Positions 1 to 9,445 of a stretch of DNA of 27,358 nucleotides are shown here, in pieces. Source of the DNA: Nemertoderma westbladi (Eukaryota > Xenacoelomorpha > Nemertodermatida > Nemertodermatidae); NCBI GenBank assembly GCA_032718475.1, contig JAUCBJ010003114.1, forward strand, positions 1 through 27,358. The letters are read 5' to 3'. The notes beneath the pieces are model-generated. The model worked only from the letters and a program-made list of their open reading frames with translations, made no database searches and was not told the DNA's origin. Made by a program: the position numbers and the translations under genes. Position 1 is the stretch's first letter, and the number at the start of each line of letters is the position of its first letter.

Positions 1-3000
1 TGTACCTATTGTTATTTTAACATATTTCCTTTTCATTCTACCGACCAATTTGACTCTGACATTTTTCCTGTAGTTCAAACAATTCCCGACTCTAACATTT
101 TAAATCAAACTTTTTCTCACTTAGATCCTGATACCAATTTAAACAACATAAATGTTGACGGAGGGACATTCAGCGAACTAACTTTTAACAATGAACTAAA
201 CAAATTAAATGATCTCCCATCACTTTCAATATTTCATCTAAATTGTCGAAGCCTTCGGAAAAATTTATCAGATATCACAGACTTCCTATTAACTCTCGTA
301 TGTAAATTTGATGTATTATGTTTTTCAGAAACTTTTTTAACAGATAATATTTCATTGGATAGTATAAAAATATACGGCTATAAAGGTCCTTTCTTGGATT
401 ATCGGAAATATGGGCAATTAGATAGAGGCGGTACGGCAATTTATGTTAATGAAAGTTTAGAAATTACAGAAAGGGATGATTTAAAAATTGATGGCCTTGA
501 AAGTTCTTGGGTAGAGATAAAAAGACCTAAGTCTAAATCGCTAATAATCGCTTCACTCTACAGACCGGAAACTATCAAACGGGATGACTTTCTCTCTCTT
601 ATAGATATTTCACTCTCTAACCTCGCTAATAATAACCTTGATGTAATAATTACTGGAGATACAAATATTGACTTACGTAATCCCAAAGACAACCCGGCTG
701 AATACATAAACACACTCAATTCAAATGGGTTTGTCCAACTTATTAACGAACCGACTCGGGTAACTGCTTTTTCGGAAACCACTATCGACCACATTATAAC
801 CAATATAACAACCTTTGCTACAAAATCAGGTACTTTTAGAGTCAAAATTGGCACTACAGACCACCAACCTATATTTACGCTTTTACAAAACTATGCATGC
901 CTTTTCAATAAACCTAAAAATACAACTATTTTTGACTACTCCAATTTTAACATCAACCACTTTCTTCAGGATATTAATTCACCAAACTCGTGGTCATACA
1001 AAGACACATCCATTGAAAATAAATTAAAATTTGACGCTTTTTATGAGGATCTTGAAAAAATTTGTAAACTCCATGTTCCCAAAAAAATAGTCCCTCCTCG
1101 GAAAATACCAATCAAACCCTGGATGACAGACGCCATTTTGACCAGCTGTCTCAAAAAAAATAAACTCTACCGCAAGTACTTAAAGGACCCATCTGAATCT
1201 AACCGTCTTCTATTTACAACATATAGAAACAAACTAACAACAACACTGCGGGCTGCCGAAAAATCCTACTACACTAATCAATTCCAAATAAACTCTAAAT
1301 CCATTAAAAAAACCTGGGTAATAATTAATTCTGCATTAAACAAATCTAAAAAACTGTCCATCCCAAAACAAATAACTACTCGCTGTGGAGACAAAATAAA
1401 TACTACGAAGGACCCTACTGAAATAGCTAACATACTAAACGAACACTTCGCTACTATTGGACCTAAACTAGATAGTACAATACCGAAGTCTACGCGCTCT
1501 CCGCTGCGCCATATCTCTCGATCTAATATTCGCCCTAATTCATTTTCGCTAATAGAAACAACGCCCGTGGAGGTAGAATACTTACTTCTAAATATTAACT
1601 GCAAATCATCATCCAATGATCCATTCCCCTCCAAACTTCTTCAAATGGCAGCTAAATCTTTATCCATACACATCAGCAATTTAATAAACCTCTCCATCAG
1701 AAGAGGTTTTTTTCCTAATTCCCTTAAAATAGCCAAAGTTATTCCCTCATATAAAACCGAAAACCCTGCAGATCCTAATAATTACCGACCCATTTCTTTA
1801 CTTCCCATACTCTCAAAATTATATGAACAAATTATTAACTCACAATTACTGTCTTATTTCTCACAATACTGCATTTTATCTGATTCGCAATTTGGTTTCC
1901 GGTCAAAAACATCCACTTCACACGCGCTCCTAACAGTAACAGAAAAAATTCATCAGGCATTAGATATTAAAAACACTACTTGCACAATATATATTGACCT
2001 AAAAAAGGCGTTTGACACCATCAACCATAAAATACTATTATCGAAGCTTGAGAGCTATGGCGTACGCGGAACTCCGCTACAACTAATCTCCAGCTTCCTA
2101 TCAAATCGATTTCAGTTCGTCTCTGTAGATTCTAATTACTCCTCTCTTCTACCCTTATTATGTGGTCTACCACAGGGTGGCACTCTGTCACCATTTCTCT
2201 TTCTAATCTACATAAACGACTTACCTAACGCTACAACTCTACTAACTACCTTGTTTGCTGATGACACTACTCTCAGCCAATCAGCTCCAGACATAACCAA
2301 CTTAGCCAACATCACTAACTCAGAATTATCGAAAGTAGCTGATTGGCTGATTGATAATCGTCTATCACTAAACCTAAACAAAACTGAAATGACTATATTC
2401 TCTAACACCTTAAACAATCTTTCTGATTTTCCTTCGATACTAATTAGCAACCAAATAATTAAAATAACAAATAGTTATAAATTCCTAGGCATATACGTCG
2501 ATAGTAAGCTCAGCTGGAAACCTCACATTAACTATGTAATAAAGAAAGTCTCTAAATCTGCTGGTATTTTCTATAAGCTACGCTATATCTTCCCACTTCA
2601 TATACTTCGCCAGCTTTACTTCACACTAATTCACCCCTATCTAACCTATGGTAGTATTCTATGGGGCAGTGCTCAAAGTACCCTCATCAATCCACTCTGC
2701 ATAAAATTCAATAAAATAGTCCGTTGTATAACCTTTAATCCCTATAGATCCTCTGCTGCTCCAATCTACAAATCATTAAATATTCTTCCTCTAGACAGTC
2801 TATATAAACTGCAAGTAGGGCGTTTTATGTACGAAGTGAATTCTAATCGATCTCCTGCCCCGATTCTAGAATTATTCACAAAATCTGCTTCTATTCATAG
2901 CTATTCTACCCGATCGGCAGCCCGAGGTGACTACTATATTCAAACTGTAAGGCTCTCTTCATCTCAACGCTCTTTGAGCTTCCAGGGCCCTCAAATTTGG

Positions 3001-3087
3001 AATATCATTCCTTCGGACATTAGGTCTTCAAAAACAAAAACAATCTTTTCTAAAAAATTAAAACAATATCTGTTAGCCTCTATCTGA
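1..3087 (+). CDS. CR1-group non-LTR retrotransposon ORF2 (endonuclease + reverse transcriptase), 5' partial
   Basis: One frame is open from base 1 to the TGA at 3085-3087, about 1028 codons, so the true start lies left of the window; the TTG at 355 is internal. The N-terminal part is an APE-type endonuclease: HLNCRSL (from about 232), FSETFL, RGGTAIYV, SLYRP, TGDTNIDL and the closing TTDHQPI, so the catalytic Asn, Glu, Asp and His are all present. The reverse transcriptase follows, with YIDLKKAFDTINH, GLPQGGTLSPFLFLIYIND, LFADDTTL (catalytic Asp pair, about 2255-2270) and FLGIYVDSKLSW. The motif wording fits the CR1/L2/Crack/Daphne group; the exact clade is not resolved. The protein would nick target DNA and reverse-transcribe its own RNA there. 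No stop or frameshift interrupts the frame, so this copy looks young. Confidence 0.93.
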   Translation, partial: CTYCYFNIFPFHSTDQFDSDIFPVVQTIPDSNILNQTFSHLDPDTNLNNINVDGGTFSELTFNNELNKLNDLPSLSIFHLNCRSLRKNLSDITDFLLTLVCKFDVLCFSETFLTDNISLDSIKIYGYKGPFLDYRKYGQLDRGGTAIYVNESLEITERDDLKIDGLESSWVEIKRPKSKSLIIASLYRPETIKRDDFLSLIDISLSNLANNNLDVIITGDTNIDLRNPKDNPAEYINTLNSNGFVQLINEPTRVTAFSETTIDHIITNITTFATKSGTFRVKIGTTDHQPIFTLLQNYACLFNKPKNTTIFDYSNFNINHFLQDINSPNSWSYKDTSIENKLKFDAFYEDLEKICKLHVPKKIVPPRKIPIKPWMTDAILTSCLKKNKLYRKYLKDPSESNRLLFTTYRNKLTTTLRAAEKSYYTNQFQINSKSIKKTWVIINSALNKSKKLSIPKQITTRCGDKINTTKDPTEIANILNEHFATIGPKLDSTIPKSTRSPLRHISRSNIRPNSFSLIETTPVEVEYLLLNINCKSSSNDPFPSKLLQMAAKSLSIHISNLINLSIRRGFFPNSLKIAKVIPSYKTENPADPNNYRPISLLPILSKLYEQIINSQLLSYFSQYCILSDSQFGFRSKTSTSHALLTVTEKIHQALDIKNTTCTIYIDLKKAFDTINHKILLSKLESYGVRGTPLQLISSFLSNRFQFVSVDSNYSSLLPLLCGLPQGGTLSPFLFLIYINDLPNATTLLTTLFADDTTLSQSAPDITNLANITNSELSKVADWLIDNRLSLNLNKTEMTIFSNTLNNLSDFPSILISNQIIKITNSYKFLGIYVDSKLSWKPHINYVIKKVSKSAGIFYKLRYIFPLHILRQLYFTLIHPYLTYGSILWGSAQSTLINPLCIKFNKIVRCITFNPYRSSAAPIYKSLNILPLDSLYKLQVGRFMYEVNSNRSPAPILELFTKSASIHSYSTRSAARGDYYIQTVRLSSSQRSLSFQGPQIWNIIPSDIRSSKTKTIFSKKLKQYLLASI

Positions 3088-3263
3088 TTAACTCTATTTT
3101 ATTTTTATTTGTTTTTTTTTGAATTTTTTTTCCCTTATGAAATGCAATTATAATCCACAAAATTTTAAAATTTATCAATTTTATATGTGTTAGTTTGCCT
3201 GCGTTGGTGCATGGACCTGACCCGTCGTGTGTTATCGATTGCTTGTGTGATGAGAATAAAAAA
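3088..3263 (+). other. Probable 3' UTR and tail of the CR1-group LINE
   Basis: AT-rich sequence with T-runs follows the ORF2 stop. A short block ends in GTGTGATGAGAATAAAAAACG near 3263. A short UTR ending in a brief A-rich or simple-repeat tail, rather than long poly(A), is usual for CR1-group elements. The exact 3' boundary is an estimate because no target-site duplication can be matched without the 5' end. Confidence 0.5.
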
Positions 3264-3545
3264 CGTCAGCAAGTTCTAAATTGGTAAAATTCTGAATCTA
3301 GTATAAACTGAACCCTCACCCCCCCCCCCCCCCCCCCCAAGTTACTCTCCCCCACCCCACAACACCCCCACACTCCACTATTTCCAGCATCTGGATACTA
3401 GCACTACTAGCTATGCTATTGCTATAGTATCCAGTGCAATGTTTTTTTCAATGTTAGTTATATCATTTACTTTATGTATGTGCTTTGTACATATTTTATG
3501 GAAGTAATGGAAAGGAAATTAAAAATAAATTGAAAATTGAAATTG
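3264..3545. repeat. Non-coding spacer with a 20-nt poly-C tract
   Basis: Bases 3319-3338 are an uninterrupted run of 20 C, followed by a C-rich, A-interrupted stretch to about 3375. The rest is AT-rich. No gene, LTR or primer-binding site is recognisable. Base composition switches abruptly from AT-rich to GC- and purine-rich at about 3545, which I read as the junction with the next element. Confidence 0.6.
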
Positions 3546-5279
3546 ATGCACGAGCGACGACTGGTCGGGACCTACGGGACGCCGTCGTTGGACAACGCGA
3601 TCCACGAGCATCTTCAGTACGTTGTGAAGGGAGACGAGGCGACATTTGGTATACTGAAGTATCCGAGGGAGAGGGAACCACCGAGGAAGGAGTGGAGGAG
3701 ATGTGTAGATTCCGTGGAGAGGGGCGGATACATGGTCCTAGACGACGAAGGGACTGTGGAGGATGACGAGGGCTCGAGAAGGGGGTTGGCAGGATCGGCT
3801 AGAACTATATTGCTGCATTTGGCAGCGCCGAACGGAGATATCTTTCTATTCGACCTGGGGACCTATGGGAAGAAGAGCGGGCCGAAGTTAAACCGGTTGC
3901 TGAGGGCGGTGCAGGACCTAGTGAGACAGAAAACTACGATCAAGGTGGGATCGGCGATCTGCGATGACGCGGATAAGATCATTGGACCGGACACCTCCAA
4001 TCTCCTGGACATGCAGGTAGTCTATATGGCTATGACGAGACCAGAGGGATTGGGATTGGTGGAGAACACGGGACATTGCGGAGCCGTGGCGATGGGCCAA
4101 CTGATGGGACTCATCTGCCACAAGCCAATGGACTGGAACAAGTTCCGGACTCGGACTCGGGGTTCGGAACTTGCGAACTCGCTGAAGTGGGGAGCGAGGC
4201 CAGGAAAGCAGGAAGTGTATCAGTTCCGGAGGGGAGCGATAAAGATATATCAGAAGAGATATATCTTACAGGAGGATTGGATAATGATAGGTTTATTAAA
4301 CCTATTCATTACAGTGATCTTCGGGAGGGAGCCGACGGCGTTTCTACTATCAGGAGCACCTCTGAATCACAGGAGAGCCTTTAAGGTGGCCTTCAAAGGT
4401 CTTGTAGACCACCCGGGGATGAAGGGCGAGTCAGTATTTTTCGATACCCGACACCTTCTGGACAGAGATGTAGACACACCGTACAAGCGATGGAGGAAAC
4501 TGGAGGCGGATAGGGTTGAGGAAAGGAGACTAGAGGAGGTCGCCAGGAGAAAGAGAAGGGAGGCAGCGGACAGAGAAGCGGATATAAGGGGAGAGGATGA
4601 GTTCGAAGCCCAACTCTTGGAAGAGAAGTGGGGATCAGAGACCTCAGACGAGTTTTGGCTGGAAGACGAACTGGGTTGGATGGAAGAAACGCCAAGACAG
4701 TCAACATCGGGGTTGCAAGGAATGCCCGTACCAGTGGGCTCTGAGGGCGACATTGGGAGGAAGAGACCGAGGGAGGTAGAAGGGTGGAAGGCTATGGGCG
4801 GATACCAGGGTGGAAAGGGACACATTGGATCAACTGTGCTACCGGGTTCGGATCCGCTCCCGGCAGGGGAGGAAGAAGACGAGTTCGGGGCAATGCCGCT
4901 GATAGAGAGGATTGCGGCCCCAGCAGGGGAAGAGGAGGAGGACGAGTTCGGGGCGATGCCACTGATAGTGAGGATCGGCCACTCAGATACGGACTGGGTG
5001 GATGGGAGGGTGGTGACGGCCAGCGGGGCGAGAGCCTTCTGGGAGAAACCCGGTAAGCGGACCTGGGAGCATGGGGAGCCGGCAATGGACTTTGCGGCGA
5101 GTACGATCAGGTTGGGCGAGCAACCGGGAACAGCACCACGGGTAGTGTTTGGAGAAACAATGCCGAGGGTGGAGGTGGACATCGACTTGGGTAGGGAGGA
5201 CAGCGTCCAGATGACCAGCGGCTCCATAGACCCAGGAGGCCACGCGGAGCCAAGGACGACTTGGGGCGGGACACAATAG
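3546..5279 (+). CDS. Gag-like retroelement protein with a degenerate DEDD 3'-5' exonuclease-like domain
   Basis: About 577 aa counting from the first ATG at 3546 (a TTG at 3537 would add three residues). Residues about 60-250 have the layout of an RNase D/WRN/Egalitarian-type exonuclease. Exo I is MVLDDEG (Asp66-x-Glu68), followed by the paired strands LLHLAAPNGDIFLFDLG. Exo II is VGSAICDDADKI (Asp141). An NLLDMQVVY segment follows, and the C-terminal helix begins VYQFRRGAIKIY. There the expected Tyr-x3-Asp of Exo III reads Tyr225-x3-Arg229, so catalysis is probably lost. The remainder is charged and low complexity: an Arg/Glu-rich likely coiled coil (about 320-355), then two near-identical acidic repeats built on DEFGAMPLI. 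It overlaps a zinc-knuckle ORF in the -1 frame. Retroelement origin is inferred from that ORF and the downstream polypurine tract and LTR; the domain call is by motif only. Confidence 0.6.
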   Translation: MHERRLVGTYGTPSLDNAIHEHLQYVVKGDEATFGILKYPREREPPRKEWRRCVDSVERGGYMVLDDEGTVEDDEGSRRGLAGSARTILLHLAAPNGDIFLFDLGTYGKKSGPKLNRLLRAVQDLVRQKTTIKVGSAICDDADKIIGPDTSNLLDMQVVYMAMTRPEGLGLVENTGHCGAVAMGQLMGLICHKPMDWNKFRTRTRGSELANSLKWGARPGKQEVYQFRRGAIKIYQKRYILQEDWIMIGLLNLFITVIFGREPTAFLLSGAPLNHRRAFKVAFKGLVDHPGMKGESVFFDTRHLLDRDVDTPYKRWRKLEADRVEERRLEEVARRKRREAADREADIRGEDEFEAQLLEEKWGSETSDEFWLEDELGWMEETPRQSTSGLQGMPVPVGSEGDIGRKRPREVEGWKAMGGYQGGKGHIGSTVLPGSDPLPAGEEEDEFGAMPLIERIAAPAGEEEEDEFGAMPLIVRIGHSDTDWVDGRVVTASGARAFWEKPGKRTWEHGEPAMDFAASTIRLGEQPGTAPRVVFGETMPRVEVDIDLGREDSVQMTSGSIDPGGHAEPRTTWGGTQ

Positions 5280-5758
5280 TACACGGTTGCGATTACTGTG
5301 GGAGACTAACCCATCAGCAAAAGAACTGTCTATACCGTTTCCAGAAGGGGATGGCGTGTCTCTACTGTCGCGAGTCAAGCCATAAGATGGGTGCGTGTCC
5401 GAGGTTGCACAACAGATGTTCAAATTGCAAGTTTAGAGGGCACTTTGAGCGCCAGTGCGACTGGATGGACGATGATGAGGAGAAGTTCCGAATCTTCGAG
5501 GAGTGGGCCGATGTCGGAGTCATGACACAACAAAGGATGAAGGCCCAGGAGTTCTGGTGGGGCTTCTTTAACATTAATGTGGAAGCCCACCAAGAGATCA
5601 CCAAGAGGATACTACCATTCACGTATCAGGAGGTAGCGACAGCGGCATCGTACGGAGGGGTCATCAACACCCAAAGATACCTAGACAGATGGTCACCAGA
5701 AAATATGATCGAATTCAGGGACTTTCTGGGGGGCACGTGCCGCGGGCGATGGAGATGA
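5261..5758 (+). CDS. Zinc-knuckle (3x CCHC) nucleocapsid-like ORF, -1 frame to the preceding ORF
   Basis: About 165 aa. Three motifs of exact form C-x2-C-x4-H-x4-C occur in a row: CDYCGRLTHQQKNC, CLYCRESSHKMGAC and CSNCKFRGHFERQC. This is the RNA-binding nucleocapsid signature of retroelement Gag proteins. About 100 aa rich in Trp, Glu and Phe follow with no recognised domain, ending at the TGA at 5756-5758. The listed start is a TTG; no convincing ATG precedes the first knuckle, and the frame is open back to about 5057. It is therefore probably expressed as an extension of the upstream ORF by -1 frameshifting, or was separated from it by a mutation. I see no canonical slippery heptamer in the overlap. 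Confidence 0.75.
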   Translation: MGRDTIVHGCDYCGRLTHQQKNCLYRFQKGMACLYCRESSHKMGACPRLHNRCSNCKFRGHFERQCDWMDDDEEKFRIFEEWADVGVMTQQRMKAQEFWWGFFNINVEAHQEITKRILPFTYQEVATAASYGGVINTQRYLDRWSPENMIEFRDFLGGTCRGRWR

Positions 5759-6643
5759 TCTTGTGGGACGCTACTAGAGGGAGGCAGGAGGGACATTCAG
5801 TGGGACCACCTGCGAAGCGATACCGGGAGTTGATAACACCTGCGCCCAAAGAACCAACAACGGGGCTTGGCAAGACGGTATCGGCGACGATGAGTAGCCT
5901 CAAGGATAAATAGGAAGGAAGGAAGCGGCCCAGGCAAGATGACGATAGGGGCAAGAAACTCAGATGGTTCCCGAAGACGGGAGGAGCAAACTAGAATTCA
6001 GGAACAGGGGTATGGGTGTGCCTGGAAGGCACCACATGAACGGGACAGTACAAACTCCTAAGTGCAATTAATTAAGTGCAATTAGTATGTACGTACGTAA
6101 AATTAATTAACTAATACCCAATATAATCAATGTATGTACTATAGTAAAAATATACCCTTTTCCAAGTAGCTACTAGGATCGGGGACCAATTGACTGGAAC
6201 AGGAGGACGAGACATTAGACGGATCTCACAGACATGGTGCGTGACAATAAAAGGGGTTGAGTACGGGGAATGGGGGAAGCATGGGGAGAAGGTGTTAGAG
6301 TTGAGGAGGTGAAAGAAGTGCGAGATTCAAGTGTGGGGGGGGGGGGAGCATAGAGGAGGATGAATCCCAAGGGACTGGTGAAAGAGGAAGGGACAACAAA
6401 GTCCAAGAAGAAAAATTGTGTGAGGAGTGAGGGCAATTATCTAAAACAGAGACGCCAGATGCCTTGGTACAACATAGCTAGCAGATGTACCAAGGATGGG
6501 TAGTGATAACAGACCCATGGGGGCCGGCCTGGAAAGCCGACCCCGAGAAGAAAATTCCACCCCACGTCCAATATTAGATTGGATTCCAGCGGAATTGAAG
6601 CGCACTTAAGGTTGATGCTATCTTCTCACCTGGAAGATAGCAT
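5759..6643 (+). other. Non-coding remainder of the LTR element (pol missing)
   Basis: G- and purine-rich sequence like the ORFs before it, but no protease, reverse transcriptase, RNase H or integrase motif is readable in any frame. An AT-rich patch at about 6058-6175, different in composition, looks like filler or a small insertion. A run of 12 G lies at 6335-6346. The distance from zinc knuckles to LTR is under 1 kb, so the whole pol region appears to be deleted. Confidence 0.5.
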
Positions 6644-6652
6644 AGGGGGGAG
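6644..6652 (+). other. Polypurine tract
   Basis: AGGGGGGAG lies immediately before the TG that starts the putative LTR. This is the expected position and composition of the plus-strand priming site of an LTR retrotransposon. Confidence 0.6.
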
Positions 6653-7307
6653 TGTAAGCACATTCAATTTCGTTCATTACCCACCAAAAATGGGACTAGT
6701 GGCATTTTACCAATATAGTTGGCGATGTGAGATTACCAATAATAATCTCACCTCATAACCAACTGGGGCGACACACGCCGTAAGCCACAGAGAGAGGTGA
6801 GAGGTCAAACTTCCTCAGAGGGACAAACAAGCTAGTAAGGCTAGCACCAAGGGATAACGCCAACAGGGAGTGGCGAGGTGAGAATTAATCAGGTTAAGCC
6901 AATAGTGGGCAGGAAAGCACATTGGGGAGGACAAGAGCGCATCTATTGGATATTAAGGCCGCCCAGTAGTGTAGGGTGTAGAGTGTAATATGTGTCAATG
7001 ATATAACCGTTATGATTACTGATTATTAGTTAGTTGATACTGTAGTTAGATTAGTTAGTTCCTTACAGTTGTGAGACCGGAATAGCTTTAACCGTCGTCG
7101 TTACTGTTTGTATTGCATATTATTATATTCAGACTGTGCTATTATCAATTGCTGTGATTATTAATACTGACAATTTAACTCTGTCTTTTCAACGGCCTTC
7201 GGCCTAACATATATCCAGCGTTGGCCCAGCAGCCCACGGACGCGACGACGCGTACAATCCACACCGGTCGGAATCCACCACTGTCAACTCCAGTGGATTC
7301 CGCCACA
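6653..7307 (+). repeat. Probable 3' LTR (about 655 bp)
   Basis: Starts TGTAAGCAC directly after a polypurine tract and ends GCCACA, giving the TGT...ACA termini typical of LTRs. The length is ordinary for metazoan LTR retrotransposons. No second copy exists in the window: the sequence upstream of the Gag-like ORF does not match it, so the 5' LTR is lost. The right boundary could be 7307 or 7309, because the end reads CCACACAT. The superfamily (BEL/Pao or Gypsy) cannot be decided from the LTR alone. Confidence 0.55.
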
Positions 7308-8356
7308 CATCATTTTTTAGCTGAAGCATTAATAGTGCAAATTAATTTAATTATATTTTAATACCATTACTACATTGGCATAAGATAAGTTTTAACATTT
7401 CTTACAAATATTATAAAACTCAATTAGTGGTGCGAGCATAAAACTCAAATCACGCAAATTTAAAAGAACCGGGTGTGTTGTCATAATATCTATCTCCATA
7501 GGTTATTCTGCTTGACTGGGTCTTGGTGCGCGGCTTTGCTTTTGGGACGGGGTGCTGATTGAAAGGGGGGTTGAAGGGGGGAACTGTCCCCCCTTTTCAC
7601 TTTGACTGATTTGCGGTTTTGTTAAATTTCTTGGATATAGTTGTTGTGATGCTAAAATTTAATTTGTCTTTGATAATGTATTATTTTGTTTCATATTGTT
7701 TAGACCTTCAATTTTCATAATATTAGTTGAGTTTTTGTTTATACATTTGCTCTATAATATATTATATAATTTGTATTTATTCAAAAAATTTAATGAAACT
7801 GTTATCACTATTATTATCTTACTAGAACTACTGACACTAATGTGGAACAGCTAGGATATTTGCGCTTTGTTTGAGTTTTAGTACTGTAACTATAGCTACC
7901 CCTTTCTATTGTTAGTTTTGTTCTATAATGCAGCATTGGTTGATTGCCTTAGCAGCCGGTGTTGAAATATTCTTATGGAAATGGAGTCTGCATTTATAAT
8001 ATAGGGTGGTTCTAGGGTGGGTTCAGAGTCATCACTCGCTCGGTGTCCTGGTTGTGCATCATGGGCATTTTTTCATAAATATTCGGTAATCTTATATCTT
8101 GTAATCGTACTTGATAATGAAATTATTTGCTTCATATTATATTTTTGTTAGTGGTAGCAAAGTTTAATTCGTTATTATGTGGGACGATCCTCAAAGTCAG
8201 CTAGCCTCACGCCTTACAGTTTAGACAATTGTTTAGTTTAGGCCTACTTACTAGGCCTACAGCTGACTGACATAGTTCATTTGTAATAGTCTTGGCTAGG
8301 ATTCTTCCCCCAGGCTCTTTCCAGCCAGCTTGCTGGCATTCTAGTTATCAAATTAC
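7308..8356. other. Non-coding, AT-rich; one short GC hairpin
   Basis: No coding region is recognised. The only structure noted is a hairpin at 7574-7595, with 9-nt perfect arms AAGGGGGGA and TCCCCCCTT around a 4-nt loop. Confidence 0.5.
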
Positions 8357-9097
8357 ACCATGACCCGTAATATAGTGTAATTTTCTGATGACACGGACCC
8401 CCCCCCCCCCCCCCCCCAAAGTTTTCTACACATCTCTATCATATTGCCTAGTTCAACTCACCGTGGTTGTTACCATGAAGCCGGAATTTTCGATTTCGCC
8501 TTTAATTTTTTTTTATAAGCGTTTTAAAAAAGTGTCTTTTGCGAAACTGCACATCTCCTATCATCACCAGTCTTCACAATAACCTCGCTTTATAGATATT
8601 ATTAAAAAGCTTGCGTTCCAAGTATTCCAAATATGTAACAATATCTGAATTTCGTTGTGAAACAGCTGAGATATACTGTAGGCGTTCAAAGATTGCAAGA
8701 ATTATTGTTTGCTGCAAGCCATTTATTCTATTTAATAAATACACAAAATTCTAGAACGTGTTATTTATTTTATGAGTTGGTAGGCAACAGCGGTATGCCT
8801 ATACAATATCTATATTGCGTAGCTAATCATACATAAACAAATTGTTCCAGAATATGGTGTATTTATTGAATGAAATATATGGCCTGCAGCGAACGATAAT
8901 TCTTGCAATCTTTGAACGCCTATATCGCAGTTGTTTCTCAACGAAATTCAAACATTGTTACATATTTGGAATACTTGGAACGCAAGCTTTTTAATATTAT
9001 CTATAAAGCGAGGTTAATGTGAAGAATGGCGATGATAGGAGATGTGCAGTTTCGCAAAAGTGTCATCAGAAAATGACACTATATTACGGGTCATGGT
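8357..9097. mobile_element. Foldback/MITE-like inverted repeat element, 741 bp
   Basis: The right arm (8844-9097, about 254 bp) is the reverse complement of the left arm (8357-8757) with scattered substitutions. Both ends read ACCATGACCCGTAATATAGT inward. The left arm is about 147 bp longer because of one insertion between roughly 8394 and 8541, which contains a 20-nt poly-C run (8398-8417). The arms are separated by about 86 bp of unique sequence. There is no coding capacity. Flanks both contain TTA close to the ends (8353-8355 and 9098-9100), but a target duplication is not certain. Long arms without an ORF fit a non-autonomous foldback DNA transposon. Confidence 0.8.
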
Positions 9098-9445
9098 TTA
9101 ATTAATAAGGGAAATAGAAAATCACTTTATTAATATTACATACAGTATATTATGTACTGTATGTGTCCATTACATATTTATATTTCCTGCTAATTGGTGT
9201 ATTCTATTTCATATGTGCCGAAATCGAATTACGTTTGAAACACTTGAAAGTTCTGTTATTATAATTGCAGAGCAATAATTTGAGGCCGTCCAACTTATAC
9301 TTATTGAAATAATCCCCGGGATACGTTCAGACACTCTACATATACATAAGGTAGTTTCACTATATTACATCCATAAATTAGTTGATTAAATTATTAAATT
9401 ATGCTAATTACAAATAAATTAAATTACCAGACCAGAATAAATTAG
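9098..9445. other. 3' flank of the proline-racemase-like gene
   Basis: AT-rich non-coding sequence. A minus-strand AATAAA (TTTATT on plus, 9126-9131) lies about 315 bp past the stop codon and is a candidate polyadenylation signal. I see nothing else. Confidence 0.4.

Noticed and set aside
3264-3545. Possible 5' LTR for the Gag-like element
   Set aside because: No similarity to the 3' LTR at 6653-7307 and no primer-binding site.
4367-5284. 305-aa minus-strand ORF rich in Ser and Pro
   Set aside because: Antisense of the charged, GC-rich part of the Gag-like ORF; low complexity, with no domain.
6215-6436. 73-aa minus-strand ORF
   Set aside because: Pro/Ser-rich antisense of a G-rich non-coding stretch with a 12-G run.
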